Assembly: GCF_000737715.1 (NCBI RefSeq)
Contig: NZ_JPRN01000006.1
Location: 221,028 to 285,027, forward strand
Direction: 5' to 3'
DNA length: 64,000 bases
DNA from: Chryseobacterium sp. JM1
Lineage (GTDB): Bacteria > Bacteroidota > Bacteroidia > Flavobacteriales > Weeksellaceae
This document shows positions 45,201 through 53,630 of the stretch, piece by piece (position 1 is the first letter of the stretch; the number at the start of each line of letters is the position of its first letter). The position numbers were made by a program, and so were the translations under genes. The notes below the pieces were generated by a model. The model saw only the letters and a program-made list of their open reading frames with translations. It did not search any database and was not told the origin of the DNA.

Positions 45201-45671
45201 GCTTTGGCGGCCAATTATCTGGGAAGATCCATAAATGTTTTATTTGATGCGGCATCTTCATCCAACCGTTTCATCGCTTTCCATGATAACAACGACCCGT
45301 ATTTTGGAACGGGCTGCCGATGTGTTAGAATAAAATATGATACAGATGGAAATGAAGCAGGTCCTATTCCGAAACTGCAGATTACCGCTTTGGCTTCCGG
45401 AAAAGGAGCTGCCGTTTTAAGCAGTGCTGAGGTAAAAGAAAAGGTAAATGAAAATAAAATGACCTTGTTCCCGAATCCGGTAAAAGATGTCCTTTATATC
45501 AATGCTCCTGAGAAAGAAGGCTACTATTATCAGATTTATAATATGTCCGGACAGCTGGTGAGATCCGGCAAGTTTGAAAACGGAAAAACCGATCTTTCAG
45601 CACTCACTTCAGGAATATATCTGATAAGAATTAATAATTCTGAGAAAATTGTGAAAATCATTAAACAGTAA
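42240..45671 (+). CDS. Large secreted T9SS cargo protein with two FISUMP-like domains
   Basis: 1143 residues. An N-terminal signal sequence is followed by two homologous halves (about 45-545 and 575-1045). Each half has an IYWSWHIWVTD/VYWSWHIWITD strand, then DRNLGA (near 203 and 715), YQWGRKDPIP (near 226 and 749), a DPCPNGWR/DPCPEGWRIP segment and a closing GCRCIK/GCRCVRIKYD segment. DRNLGA, YQWGRKD, CPxGWRxP and CRCVR are hallmarks of Fibrobacter succinogenes major paralogous (FISUMP) domains. A type A T9SS sorting domain begins near 1076 (LFPNPVKD). It is probably a surface protein, perhaps an adhesin; no catalytic motif is visible. Confidence 0.85.
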   Translation: MRNLVKNFAAIFCLVSIGTYSMNSRGLNEIPPSYRYTERLMLTGDTLRRPVSREIAPDWTKAPNSYIFDPGQSSEGLLIPVRKAYAMWADDKYIKDGGIPPGTVTADVLWEDSHGLIKSGTGYSLEILDSNQNAKIKVPINKTKKGNAVIAFRINGEIYWSWHIWVTDDPGNGATYKSFSNITRVKTDGTVEPIPDSDWGWMDRNLGALSSSITSSDWNRSIGLLYQWGRKDPIPPLVTRGNDFYEVSGSVGRVRHRGAKNMAGAASIDNLTKFVPFANAEVISNIRLSVKNPLSLIYVNKDGSNVQAFYNNNPNLPVNWFGRYSEIGDGRLSELNLWSDNSRGLINADYNNDNSAQPYRDKSPYDPCPNGWRVPSMLVANLGSQSYADDIRVDFSPFGVRTNMGKDLFETNKYHIIKPTDTGVPAFMTGFRIYPNLGFDLSNVGGNNMGVFPGTGQLIRSAHEGQYTDQHHTALWTATMGRHFDGSPTVITRGLYMIPDKGQPDVPDPAYPNIIGRYTYMPMSGMYTSEANGCRCIKDPLYIVNKYNFPSEYLLSPTEYREGMNNPNTYQAVKNTQLFTVEIPVSKAFSVQSQLLNNQEILNPSNFSSLKANVLWTTNTALINKISVVNPSPSSLQSISSSKISVEIRPNQSGNAVVTLHNGSITSPVYWSWHIWITDSALGSFNYTTELPAIEAVNYVNYVNKADVVLQTEFMDRNLGATDAFPMVANGLSPTAAELAKIRASTGMHYQWGRKDPIPTFQYADNRASYNVFLGAAADNGTVSYTTLTPATYNTIPGNYIVPYNTYAASVNAQSTDRPAEKVAKVMSYSVKNPLVYMIPSSFASYNSAMPNYTNGTDWLANEPNLAPDRWGRGGKKSPFDPCPEGWRIPDITSSALISNQDFGQSPWYKKDKNAATFYSVATDYSGTRVRNPSTTSTIGYMFNGAGYTVGNFPDSGSRGFRSVLANQSPQGTFNTVNFQFPGVWTGALAANYLGRSINVLFDAASSSNRFIAFHDNNDPYFGTGCRCVRIKYDTDGNEAGPIPKLQITALASGKGAAVLSSAEVKEKVNENKMTLFPNPVKDVLYINAPEKEGYYYQIYNMSGQLVRSGKFENGKTDLSALTSGIYLIRINNSEKIVKIIKQ

Positions 45672-45687
45672 AACTTAAAAAAGCAAT

Positions 45688-45723
45688 AGCAGAGCAGAAT
45701 AGGGTTTCCTGTTCTGCTTTTTT
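45688..45723 (+). terminator. Intrinsic terminator of the T9SS cargo gene
   Basis: A 10-bp stem (AGCAGAGCAG at 45688-45697, CTGTTCTGCT at 45709-45718, one G-U pair) with an 11-base loop, then a T run. Confidence 0.8.
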
Positions 45724-45920
45724 ATGCCTTCCATATACTTTGCATCTATCAACACCGATGAAAAATTCTATATCATCTATTTTATTAAAGCTGAATTTTG
45801 CCCTAAACCATACGCCCTAAAGGACTTGATATCTATAAAAATGCCCTCGGGAAGGCCTGTTAAACGGATCTAAATATTAAATTAAACTGTTTTAACAAAA
45901 AGTATATAATAAAAAAGCTT

Positions 45921-45928
45921 TACTTTTG
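45921..45928 (+). promoter_or_regulatory. Putative -7 box of topA
   Basis: TACTTTTG, an exact TAnnTTTG match, ends 17 bp before the topA ATG, giving a short leader of about 10-12 nt. No clear -33 element. Confidence 0.55.
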
Positions 45929-45945
45929 CAAAAAATTTTTTTAGA

Positions 45946-48504
45946 ATGTCGAAAAATTTAGTAATCGTAGAGTCCCCGGCAAAAGCAAAAACTATTCAGA
46001 AATATTTAGGGAAGGATTTCGATGTGAAATCGAGTTTCGGACACATCCGTGACCTTCCAAAAAAAGGTATGGGAATAGATCTTGCCACCTTCAGTCCTGA
46101 TTACGAAGTTTCGGCTGATAAAAAGAAACTGGTAACAGAATTAAAGGCTGCAGTAAAGAAAGCAGAGATGGTATGGCTGGCTTCCGATGAGGACCGTGAA
46201 GGGGAAGCTATTGCATGGCACCTTGCAGATGAATTGAAATTGAAGCCTGAAAACAGAAAAAGAATTGTTTTTCACGAGATTACTAAAAATGCCATTCTAA
46301 AAGCTATTGAAAACCCAAGAGATATTGATCAGAATCTTGTGAATGCCCAGCAGGCAAGAAGAGTTCTGGACAGAATCGTAGGTTTTGAAATGTCTCCGGT
46401 ACTTTGGAAAAAAGTAAAACCGGGTCTTTCTGCAGGAAGAGTACAGTCTGTAGCCGTAAGATTAATCGTAGAAAGAGAAAAAGAGATCCGCGAGTTTGTT
46501 CCGAAAGCGAGCTTTAAACTGGACGGGATCTTCTTAAATAAAACCGAGCAGGAAATTTCTGCCAAACTTAAAAAAGACTTCGAGAAAGAAGAAGACGCCG
46601 AAAAATTCCTAGAAAAAGCAAAAACTACAGAATTTAAAGTTCTGAATGTTGAAACAAGACCGGGAACACGTACTGCATCTGCACCGTTCACCACTTCCAC
46701 ACTACAGCAGGAGGCTTCATCAAGATTAGGATATAATGTAACCAACACCATGCGTCTTGCCCAAAGACTGTATGAAGAAGGGTACATTACCTATATGAGA
46801 ACGGACTCCGTGAACCTTTCCCAGGAAGCTATCGAAGGCGCAAAAAAACAAATCACATCAGAATACGGCGCTGAATATTCTTCACCAAGAAATTATACCA
46901 CAAAATCGGCATCGGCACAGGAAGCTCACGAAGCGATCCGTCCAACTGATTTTGCTGTAAAAAGTATCGGTGATGCCCAATTGAACAGATTATACCAATT
47001 AATATACAGAAGAACACTGGCTTCTCAGATGGCTAATGCTAAAATTGAGAAAACGGTGATCGAAATAGGAAATGCATCACTGCCTCAGCATTTTGAAGCA
47101 CAAGGTGAGGTGATCATTTTTGATGGTTTCTTAAAAGCTTACGGAATTGTAAAGACAGAAGATGATGATGAGGACAACAACGAGAAATTGCTTCCTAAAG
47201 TAAGTGTAGGTGAAATCTTAAGTTATAAAAAAATCACAGCTTCAGAGAAATTTACAAGACCAAGTGCAAGATACACGGAAGCAGGTTTGGTGAAAAAGCT
47301 GGAAGAATTGGGAATTGGACGTCCGTCTACTTATGCACCGACGATCCAGACCATTCAGAACAGAGAATATGTAGACAAAAGAGAAATTGATCCTCAGACC
47401 CGTGAAGTGGTGAAAATGTCTCTTACCAACGATAAGATCAAAAAAGAAGTTCTTGAAGAAAAATTCGGGGGCGACAAAAATAAATTTATACCTACAGATA
47501 TCGGTGAAGTCGTAAATGACTTCCTGACCGATAACTTCAAAGAAATTCTGGACTACGGATTTACAGCAAGAGTAGAAGAAAGTTTTGACGAAATTGCGAA
47601 CGGAGACCAAAAGTGGAAAGAAATGATGACCACTTTCTATTCAAAATTCCACCCGAGGATTGAAGATGTAGAAGAAAATGCAGACAGAGCCAATGGGGAC
47701 AGACTTCTTGGAGTAGATCCTAAGACTGGTAAAAATGTACACGCAAGAATCGGAAGATTTGGAGCGATGATCCAGATCGGAGAAACGGAAGATGAAGAAA
47801 AACCAATCTTTGCTTCCCTGATGACAGGGCAGAATATTGCAACCATCTCGCTGGCAGAAGCACTGGAACTTTTCAAATTACCATTTGAACTAAGCGCATT
47901 TGACGGGCAGCCTGTTTCTGTAGGAGTGGGTAGATTCGGACCTTATGTGAAGTGGGGCGAAACATTCATCAGTATTCCAAAAGGAGAAGATCCGCTTTCA
48001 GTAAGCCAGGCGCGTGCAGAAGAGATCATCAACGAAAAGAAAAAAGCTGATGCACCGATTGCTTCTTACAAAGGAGATCCTGTAACGAAAGGAACCGGAA
48101 GATTCGGACCTTTTATCAAATACAAAGATCTTTTTATCAATGTTCCTAAAAAATACAATTTTGATAATCTTTCTCAGGATGACATCAATGAACTGATTGA
48201 TGCCAAACTTGAAAAAGAAGCCAACCGATATATCCAGCAGTGGGAAAAAGAAAAAATTTCCATTGAAAACGGAAGATGGGGGCCATTCGTAAAATTTGGG
48301 AAAGCCATGTTCAAAATTCCGAAGAAAAAAGACGACACCAAATACGAAGCTGAAGAGTTGAAAGATGTGTCTCTGGATGAGGTGAAGAAATGGATCACGG
48401 ATCAGGATAAAAATGCTTTTGCAGAGAAAAAGAAGCCGGCCGCCAAGAAACCTGCAGCAAAGAAAACAACTGCAGCTAAAAAGCCAGCCGCCAAAAAGAA
48501 GTAA
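45946..48504 (+). CDS. topA: DNA topoisomerase I (type IA)
   Basis: 852 residues. The Toprim domain begins LVIVESPAKAKTIQKYLG (residues 5-22) with DEDREGEAIAWHL near 85. The catalytic Tyr is in YITYMRTDSVNLS (near 285). SAQEAHEAIRPTD and GIGRPSTYAPTI are family motifs. The C-terminus has several TopoI zinc-ribbon-like repeats without cysteines (GRFGPFIKY, GRWGPFVKF) and ends with an Ala/Lys/Pro-rich tail (KKPAAKK type), as in many Bacteroidetes TopA proteins. It relaxes negative supercoils. It is a housekeeping gene with its own promoter and two terminators. Confidence 0.96.
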   Translation: MSKNLVIVESPAKAKTIQKYLGKDFDVKSSFGHIRDLPKKGMGIDLATFSPDYEVSADKKKLVTELKAAVKKAEMVWLASDEDREGEAIAWHLADELKLKPENRKRIVFHEITKNAILKAIENPRDIDQNLVNAQQARRVLDRIVGFEMSPVLWKKVKPGLSAGRVQSVAVRLIVEREKEIREFVPKASFKLDGIFLNKTEQEISAKLKKDFEKEEDAEKFLEKAKTTEFKVLNVETRPGTRTASAPFTTSTLQQEASSRLGYNVTNTMRLAQRLYEEGYITYMRTDSVNLSQEAIEGAKKQITSEYGAEYSSPRNYTTKSASAQEAHEAIRPTDFAVKSIGDAQLNRLYQLIYRRTLASQMANAKIEKTVIEIGNASLPQHFEAQGEVIIFDGFLKAYGIVKTEDDDEDNNEKLLPKVSVGEILSYKKITASEKFTRPSARYTEAGLVKKLEELGIGRPSTYAPTIQTIQNREYVDKREIDPQTREVVKMSLTNDKIKKEVLEEKFGGDKNKFIPTDIGEVVNDFLTDNFKEILDYGFTARVEESFDEIANGDQKWKEMMTTFYSKFHPRIEDVEENADRANGDRLLGVDPKTGKNVHARIGRFGAMIQIGETEDEEKPIFASLMTGQNIATISLAEALELFKLPFELSAFDGQPVSVGVGRFGPYVKWGETFISIPKGEDPLSVSQARAEEIINEKKKADAPIASYKGDPVTKGTGRFGPFIKYKDLFINVPKKYNFDNLSQDDINELIDAKLEKEANRYIQQWEKEKISIENGRWGPFVKFGKAMFKIPKKKDDTKYEAEELKDVSLDEVKKWITDQDKNAFAEKKKPAAKKPAAKKTTAAKKPAAKKK

Positions 48505-48521
48505 TATTAAAATAAGTATAC

Positions 48522-48557
48522 AAAGCCGTTAACAATATGTGTTGACGGCTTTTTTTA
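48522..48557 (+). terminator. First topA terminator
   Basis: A 12-bp stem (AAAGCCGTTAAC at 48522-48533, GTTGACGGCTTT at 48541-48552, one G-U pair) followed by a T tract. Confidence 0.85.
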
Positions 48558-48570
48558 TCAACAAAATACG

Positions 48571-48601
48571 CCACAGCATATGTACTTGCTGTGGTTTTTT
48601 T
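48571..48601 (+). terminator. Second tandem topA terminator
   Basis: An 8-bp perfect stem (CCACAGCA at 48571-48578, TGCTGTGG at 48587-48594) then seven T residues. It sits 13 bp after the first terminator. Confidence 0.82.
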
Positions 48602-48602
48602 G

Positions 48603-48610
48603 TATGTTTG
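48603..48610 (+). promoter_or_regulatory. Putative -7 box of the ureohydrolase-like gene
   Basis: TATGTTTG matches TAnnTTTG directly after the second topA terminator. It would give a leader of about 48 nt to the ATG at 48665. Confidence 0.5.
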
Positions 48611-48664
48611 TTCGGTAAAGGAATTAATAAACTAACATTTTCTCAAGTTTTCAGATTAAAAAAT

Positions 48665-49732
48665 ATGGATTTTGAAGATTTTATCATTTCACCAAGAAAT
48701 TTCAAAACAGAAAGCTGGCAGATAGGCAGCAGAATCACGAAAGATATCAAAGAAGACAGTATTGTCCTTCTCTTTGTTTCGGATTACAGAGGAGCAGGCG
48801 GCGATGCGGAGGTACAGGATTTTACAGCGGTAAGAAAAGAGTTTTATAAACTTTCACAGCTGGATTTTGAAATTCCTGTCGTAGATCTTGGAGATCTGGT
48901 TTCCGGAAAATCTGTTCAGGATTCCCATTATATTCTGCAGGAGGTTTTATCGGCATGTCATTACAAAAGAGCCCTTCCGGTCATTATCGGGGGATCCAAT
49001 GATTTTGCTTTTTCATTATTTTCCACATTGAATTTTCATAAGAAAAATATTAATTATACCCAGATCAGCAATATTATTTCCCTGAAACAGGGGGAACAGA
49101 TCAATGAGCATACCTTTTTGGGAAAAATATTAGGTTCCAAAAATTTCTCGATTAAAAATTACCATCACTTAGGCTATCAGAAGCATTTGAATGAAGCAGA
49201 TTCCATCAGACTGATTAAAGAAGTGGAGTTTGACATCATCCGTCTTGCCGAAATGATGAATTCCACAGAAAAAACAGAACCTTTTTTCAGAAAAACCGAT
49301 CTGGTAACGTTGAATTGTGATGCCGTTGAAAGTTTTAGCGAGCCGTTTTCTATGAATCCTCAGGTCAACGGTTTGAACAGAAGAGAGATCTGTGCCTACA
49401 TGAAAGAAATAGGACTGAGTGAAAATTTGAAATCTGTCGGGATTTTTAATTATAATATTTATTCCGAAAACCAGCTGAATCACCAGTTGCTGGCCCAGAT
49501 GATCTGGTATCTGATCGAAGGAATCAATATTCAGCGGTCTCATCCAAGGGAAAGACATTATGAACTGTTCTATGTTTTGATAGATGATGATCAGTATGCG
49601 TTCAAACGGGATACATTCAGTAATTTGTGGTACTTTGGAGACGATGAAAATATTGAAAACTGCATTCCATGTTCCAAAAAAGATTTTGAAGAAGCAAAAA
49701 GAGGAACGCTTAATCCCAGGCTGACCTTTTAA
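48665..49732 (+). CDS. Ureohydrolase (arginase/formiminoglutamase)-fold protein without metal ligands
   Basis: 355 residues from the ATG at 48665 (MDFEDFIISPRNF). A frame open from 48539 runs through two terminators and a promoter and is rejected as coding. The arginase-like order is visible: GDAEVQDFTAVRKEFYKLS, PVVDLGDL, then VIIGGSNDFAFSL where active enzymes have GGxHS. The usual DxHxD segment reads YTQISNIIS, and the SxDxDxxD strand reads TLNCDAVESF. Most manganese ligands are therefore missing and hydrolysis is unlikely. Similar proteins, often labelled formimidoylglutamase, lie between topA and gldK in other flavobacteria as I recall. Here gldK does not follow. Confidence 0.8.
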   Translation: MDFEDFIISPRNFKTESWQIGSRITKDIKEDSIVLLFVSDYRGAGGDAEVQDFTAVRKEFYKLSQLDFEIPVVDLGDLVSGKSVQDSHYILQEVLSACHYKRALPVIIGGSNDFAFSLFSTLNFHKKNINYTQISNIISLKQGEQINEHTFLGKILGSKNFSIKNYHHLGYQKHLNEADSIRLIKEVEFDIIRLAEMMNSTEKTEPFFRKTDLVTLNCDAVESFSEPFSMNPQVNGLNRREICAYMKEIGLSENLKSVGIFNYNIYSENQLNHQLLAQMIWYLIEGINIQRSHPRERHYELFYVLIDDDQYAFKRDTFSNLWYFGDDENIENCIPCSKKDFEEAKRGTLNPRLTF

Positions 49733-49743
49733 GGATACACAAG

Positions 49744-50520
49744 ATGAAAAAAAAGATTGTTTTAAGTATTGTTCTGTTAGCCGGAGCCTTCTGCTTCGTT
49801 TATTTCTGGAATAAATACGCTTATGCCGGGGAAGAAAATTATTTTTCGTCCGGTACAACACCCGAAGAAGGTTTACAGATCGGTATTATTGGTGACAGTT
49901 GGGTCGTACGGCAGAACCTAGATTCCCTTTTAAGCAGGAAATTGTCTGACCAAGGAATTCATGCAGAGATCTATTCTTCCGGAAATCCGGGTGCCAAGAC
50001 CAGAAGGATCTATGAAAACCTTTTTAAAGAAGATGGTGAAGAATTTTCTTCCAAAAAAGTGATTGAGAAAAAACCGGACTACTGTATCGTTATTGCAGGC
50101 GTAAATGATGCAGCTACCCATGTGGGACCGGATTTTTATACCCATCACATGATGATGATCATTAAAACACTGCTTCATTACAACATTAAGCCGGTGGTGG
50201 TTTCTCTTCCCGAATTTGGAGTGGAAGAAGATTTAAAAAATAAAAATATCATTAGCGGACTCAGCAACAAAGGCGCTGAATGGGTCTTAAACGGCGGTAC
50301 AGCATTTAAAATACAGGATTACAGAAATGCACTCCTGGAAGATTTAAAACGGAATGGACTGGATCAGAAAGTAGTCGTTTTAAATTTCGATGAAGTGACC
50401 AAAGATTATGAAAAAGACCGGAACCTGTTTGGAGATCCTTTGCATCTGAATAAGCTTGGATACCAGAAATTCAGTGAGTTTTTAGCAAAAGGGATTATTA
50501 ATTTAACAAGAACAAAATGA
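49744..50520 (+). CDS. SGNH/GDSL hydrolase, membrane-anchored
   Basis: 258 residues. An N-terminal TM/signal segment (about 4-20) is followed by an SGNH fold: block I GIIGDSW (near 47), Gly in SSGNPGAKT (near 80), Asn in IAGVNDAA (near 120) and the DPLHLN block V (near 235) with catalytic Asp and His. It probably removes or adds O-acetyl groups on an extracellular polysaccharide. It begins 11 bp after the ureohydrolase-like gene and overlaps the glycosyltransferase by 4 bp, so these two work together. Confidence 0.85.
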   Translation: MKKKIVLSIVLLAGAFCFVYFWNKYAYAGEENYFSSGTTPEEGLQIGIIGDSWVVRQNLDSLLSRKLSDQGIHAEIYSSGNPGAKTRRIYENLFKEDGEEFSSKKVIEKKPDYCIVIAGVNDAATHVGPDFYTHHMMMIIKTLLHYNIKPVVVSLPEFGVEEDLKNKNIISGLSNKGAEWVLNGGTAFKIQDYRNALLEDLKRNGLDQKVVVLNFDEVTKDYEKDRNLFGDPLHLNKLGYQKFSEFLAKGIINLTRTK

Positions 50521-51503
50521 TGGTTTCAATTATAGTTCCCGTTTATAATGTTGAAAATTATCTGGCCAAATGCCTTGATTCTCTGATTAACCAAAGTCTT
50601 CAGGAAATTGAGATTATTGTGGTAGATGACGGGAGTAAAGACAGTTCCGGATTGATCATTGAAGAGTACGCCCGGAAATTTCCGGAGAAAATAAAAGCTT
50701 TTACCAAAGAAAACGGAGGTTTGAGCGATGCCAGGAATTTTGGACTGGAAAAAGCATCAGGAAAATATATCGGTTTTGTGGATAGTGACGATTATGTGAC
50801 TGAGACGATGTTTGAAGAGATGATGCAGCTGGGAGAAAAACATAATGCCAAAATGGTGATCTGTAATATCCAGAAAGTCGATCAGAACGGGAAAATTACC
50901 CAGAAACTCACCCAGATTCCCAATATGTCTGAGAAGATCATGTTGGAAGATCACTTTTCCGTATTTTCGGATCTGAGTTATTTTGCCTGCAATAAGCTTT
51001 TTAAAAAAGAGCTTTTTGACCATAAAAGATTTAAGAAAGGAGTTCATTTTGAAGATATCCAGCTGATTCCACAGTTGCTTCTTGAGTGTGAAGTGGTGGC
51101 TCAGACGCAGAATTTTCATTATCAGTATCTGGAACGTACGGATTCTATCACAAAAACCCACACTGAAAAAGGATTGGATATCCTGAAAGCAGTTAAAGAT
51201 GTAGAATTGGCCTTTGAAAAATCCGGATATTCCCACAAAAGAAAAGAATTGAAAAATTTTCAGATCTTTGAAGGGGTATATTCTTTTCTGGCGTATGTAG
51301 CATTTGTGAAGAGCGAAGAAACTTTCAATACAATGGCAGATGAACTGGCTGTTTTTATGCACGAAAGGAAAATAAATATTCAAGATATATTGAGCTATAG
51401 TCGTTTTGGTAAGAATTATCTTTTATCTTTGCCGGTGAAAAAAAAGATTTTTTATCTGTTATTTTTTGCCGGACAAAAGAAACTGATAAGAAAAATGTTA
51501 TAA
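50517..51503 (+). CDS. Family 2 glycosyltransferase
   Basis: 328 residues. N-terminal GT-A fold with SIIVPVYNVENYLAKCLDSL (spaced start), VVDDGSKDSS near 35 and GFVDSDDYV near 88 (DxD-like metal site). The C-terminal third is helical and basic, ending without TM segments. It overlaps the SGNH hydrolase stop by 4 bp (ATGA). It probably adds a sugar to a lipid-linked repeat unit of the exopolysaccharide made by the neighbouring Wza/Wzc system. Confidence 0.88.
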   Translation: MMVSIIVPVYNVENYLAKCLDSLINQSLQEIEIIVVDDGSKDSSGLIIEEYARKFPEKIKAFTKENGGLSDARNFGLEKASGKYIGFVDSDDYVTETMFEEMMQLGEKHNAKMVICNIQKVDQNGKITQKLTQIPNMSEKIMLEDHFSVFSDLSYFACNKLFKKELFDHKRFKKGVHFEDIQLIPQLLLECEVVAQTQNFHYQYLERTDSITKTHTEKGLDILKAVKDVELAFEKSGYSHKRKELKNFQIFEGVYSFLAYVAFVKSEETFNTMADELAVFMHERKINIQDILSYSRFGKNYLLSLPVKKKIFYLLFFAGQKKLIRKML

Positions 51504-51619
51504 CACAAATGATAAGTGCAATTATTTCGGTCATTACTAAAACTTTGACAGATAGTCTTTTATAAAAGGATTCTAATGAGTTTTATGAAAGGCATGAATG
51601 ATGTGCTTGATAAAAAAAA

Positions 51620-52747
51620 ATGAAGAATTTTGAATTGTTCTTAAGCGAATCAGGTATTTCTATTTTTTATGTGAAAATAGGATTCGGTTTTCTGTTCGCT
51701 TTTTTAATTACCTTTTTCTCCATACCCACCATCATTAAAATATCCAGAAGAAAGAATCTTATGGATGAACCCGGAGTAAGGAGTTCCCATCTCAGAAAAA
51801 TCCCCAATCTTGGCGGGATTGCCATCTTTTATTCCATCGGGATCAGCGCATCGATCTTTGCGTATGAGCTTTTTGATCTCTACAAATTTTTATTCGCCTC
51901 ATTAATTATCCTTCTCTACATCGGAGTTATGGACGATATTGTGGTGATGCGGGCGTATAAGAAGCTGGTGGCACAGATCATTGTATCTTCACTTGTGGTG
52001 ATAGGATCAGACATCAGAATCCGGAGCTTATTTGGGATTTTCGGAATATATGAGATGAGCTATATGGTAAGTGTACTGTTTAGCATCATTACTTTTATCA
52101 TTCTGATCAATGCATTCAACCTGATAGACGGAATCGACGGGCTTGCAGGAGGGTATTCCGTGATCTGCAGTGCGCTGTTCGGGATAAGTTATTACAGATT
52201 AGGTGAATATAATTATCCGCTGGTTGTTTTATCAGCTATTATTATCGGAACCGTACTGGCATTTCTTTATTATAATCTGTCCAACTACAGGACCAACAAA
52301 ATATTCATGGGAGATACCGGATCTATGCTTCTCGGTTTCCTGCTGGCTTTTACATCCATCTGTTTTATCGATATTTTTATAGACAAAGAACTTCCCAATG
52401 TTCCGAGATACCATCTTCAGTCGGCACCTGCCGTCGCAGTCGCTATTCTTATTCTGCCGATTGTAGATACCCTGAATGTGATCATTGTTAGGCTTTGCAA
52501 TAAAAAATCACCGTTTGATGCGGATAAAAACCATATCCATCACAAGCTCCTGAAACTGGATCTTACCCATAGACGTTCCACATTTTATATCATTGTATAT
52601 TATCTTATGATCGTAACCGTGGCCTATTACCTGAGACATCTTAATATCAATCTTTTACTGTTGATTATTATTTTATTAGGTTTTTTTGGCGCTTATCTGC
52701 CGGATTTGATTTATCGCTTACGAAATAATAAGAAAATATCAATTTAA
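51620..52747 (+). CDS. Undecaprenyl-phosphate sugar-1-phosphate transferase (WecA/MraY family)
   Basis: 375 residues, about eleven TM segments. Family motifs: MDDIVVMRAYKKL near 98, NAFNLIDGIDGLAGG near 164, FMGDTGSMLLG near 228, and the DADKNHIHHKL loop near 297. These give the Asp residues for Mg and undecaprenyl phosphate and the His loop typical of WecA-type, rather than MraY, enzymes. It would start repeat-unit assembly by loading a HexNAc-1-P on undecaprenyl phosphate. A 116-bp gap separates it from the GT2 gene. Confidence 0.9.
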   Translation: MKNFELFLSESGISIFYVKIGFGFLFAFLITFFSIPTIIKISRRKNLMDEPGVRSSHLRKIPNLGGIAIFYSIGISASIFAYELFDLYKFLFASLIILLYIGVMDDIVVMRAYKKLVAQIIVSSLVVIGSDIRIRSLFGIFGIYEMSYMVSVLFSIITFIILINAFNLIDGIDGLAGGYSVICSALFGISYYRLGEYNYPLVVLSAIIIGTVLAFLYYNLSNYRTNKIFMGDTGSMLLGFLLAFTSICFIDIFIDKELPNVPRYHLQSAPAVAVAILILPIVDTLNVIIVRLCNKKSPFDADKNHIHHKLLKLDLTHRRSTFYIIVYYLMIVTVAYYLRHLNINLLLLIIILLGFFGAYLPDLIYRLRNNKKISI

Positions 52748-52751
52748 TTTT

Positions 52752-52759
52752 TACTTTTG
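52752..52759 (+). promoter_or_regulatory. Putative -7 box of the wza-wzc unit
   Basis: TACTTTTG matches TAnnTTTG and is followed by CAATAC; it ends 14 bp before the ATG of the Wza-like gene. It starts 5 bp after the stop of the WecA-like gene. Confidence 0.55.
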
Positions 52760-52773
52760 CAATACATTCAAAT

Positions 52774-53628
52774 ATGATGAAGAACTTAAAGTATTTATTT
52801 TTAATTTTCCCCTTTTTTATTACATCCTGCATCACCAAAAAGGATGTTAGGTATATGCAGCCAAGTGAAAGCCTGGTCATTAACGAAGAAGGGCTTGTTC
52901 CTTACAACATTCCTACCTACCGAATTACAAAAAATGACATCCTTAATCTCAACATTGTGACCACTCCCAAGGGAGACGCGGCTCAGTTTTATTCTTCTCT
53001 GAATACATCAGGCGGTGTAGGAGGTGGTGCTAATCCTGCGGCATTAGCAGGAGGAGTAGGAGGTTCGGCCAACGGTGGAAATATGAACTTCTATTTTAAT
53101 GGTTTGAAGGTGGATTCCAAAGGAGATATCAATGTTTTTGGAGTAGGATACGTAAAAGCTGAAGGAAGAACGCTGGAAGATATTACACAGGAACTTCAGG
53201 AAAAAGTAAACGAAAACTTCCAGGAAGGAAAAGCGGAAGTACGACTGAATACCAACGGAATCACTTATTACATTTTGGGAGATGTTGAAACTACTGGTCT
53301 TTCAGGTGAAAAGGTAGTGCATAAAAATACACTGACTATTACCGAAGCTTTGGCTATTAACGGAGGTTTGAACAGAACCATTGACCGTAAAAATATCGTG
53401 ATCCACAGAAAACTGCCGGAAGGAATCAAAAAGGCAAGGATTGATCTTACCCGTGAAGATATCATGAATTCCCCGTTCTACTATGTGCAGAATGGTGACG
53501 AAATCTATCTGAATACCAGAGGGAAAAGCTTGAACGGATTTGGAAAAGATCCTGTACAGACACTTACCACCGGAGTATCTGTGATTACAACAGCATTATC
53601 AATTTACCTGCTTCTTAAAAATCTTTAA
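52774..53628 (+). CDS. Wza-type polysaccharide export lipoprotein
   Basis: 284 residues. A lipoprotein signal with lipobox ITSC (Cys near 19) is followed by a Poly_export domain (YRITKNDILNLNIVT near 50) containing an unusual Gly/Asn/Ala-rich insertion (residues about 78-108, GGVGGGANPAALAGG-like). SLBB-like segments follow (ITYYILGDVETTGLSG, ITEALAINGGLN near 185). A hydrophobic helix at the C-terminus (VSVITTALSIYLLLKNL) could pass the outer membrane as in Wza. ATG at 52774 or 52777 may be used. It pairs with the tyrosine kinase encoded 2 bp later. Confidence 0.9.
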   Translation: MMKNLKYLFLIFPFFITSCITKKDVRYMQPSESLVINEEGLVPYNIPTYRITKNDILNLNIVTTPKGDAAQFYSSLNTSGGVGGGANPAALAGGVGGSANGGNMNFYFNGLKVDSKGDINVFGVGYVKAEGRTLEDITQELQEKVNENFQEGKAEVRLNTNGITYYILGDVETTGLSGEKVVHKNTLTITEALAINGGLNRTIDRKNIVIHRKLPEGIKKARIDLTREDIMNSPFYYVQNGDEIYLNTRGKSLNGFGKDPVQTLTTGVSVITTALSIYLLLKNL

Positions 53629-53630
53629 CC

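Noticed and set aside
48539..48664. N-terminal extension of the ureohydrolase-like protein
   Set aside because: The extension passes through two terminators and a -7 box and encodes no conserved residues.
49169..49861. 230-codon minus-strand open frame
   Set aside because: It lies opposite the ureohydrolase-like and SGNH genes, shows no motif, and has codon use expected of an antisense shadow.
50757..51383. 208-codon minus-strand open frame
   Set aside because: Fully antisense to the GT2 gene, which has clear family motifs.
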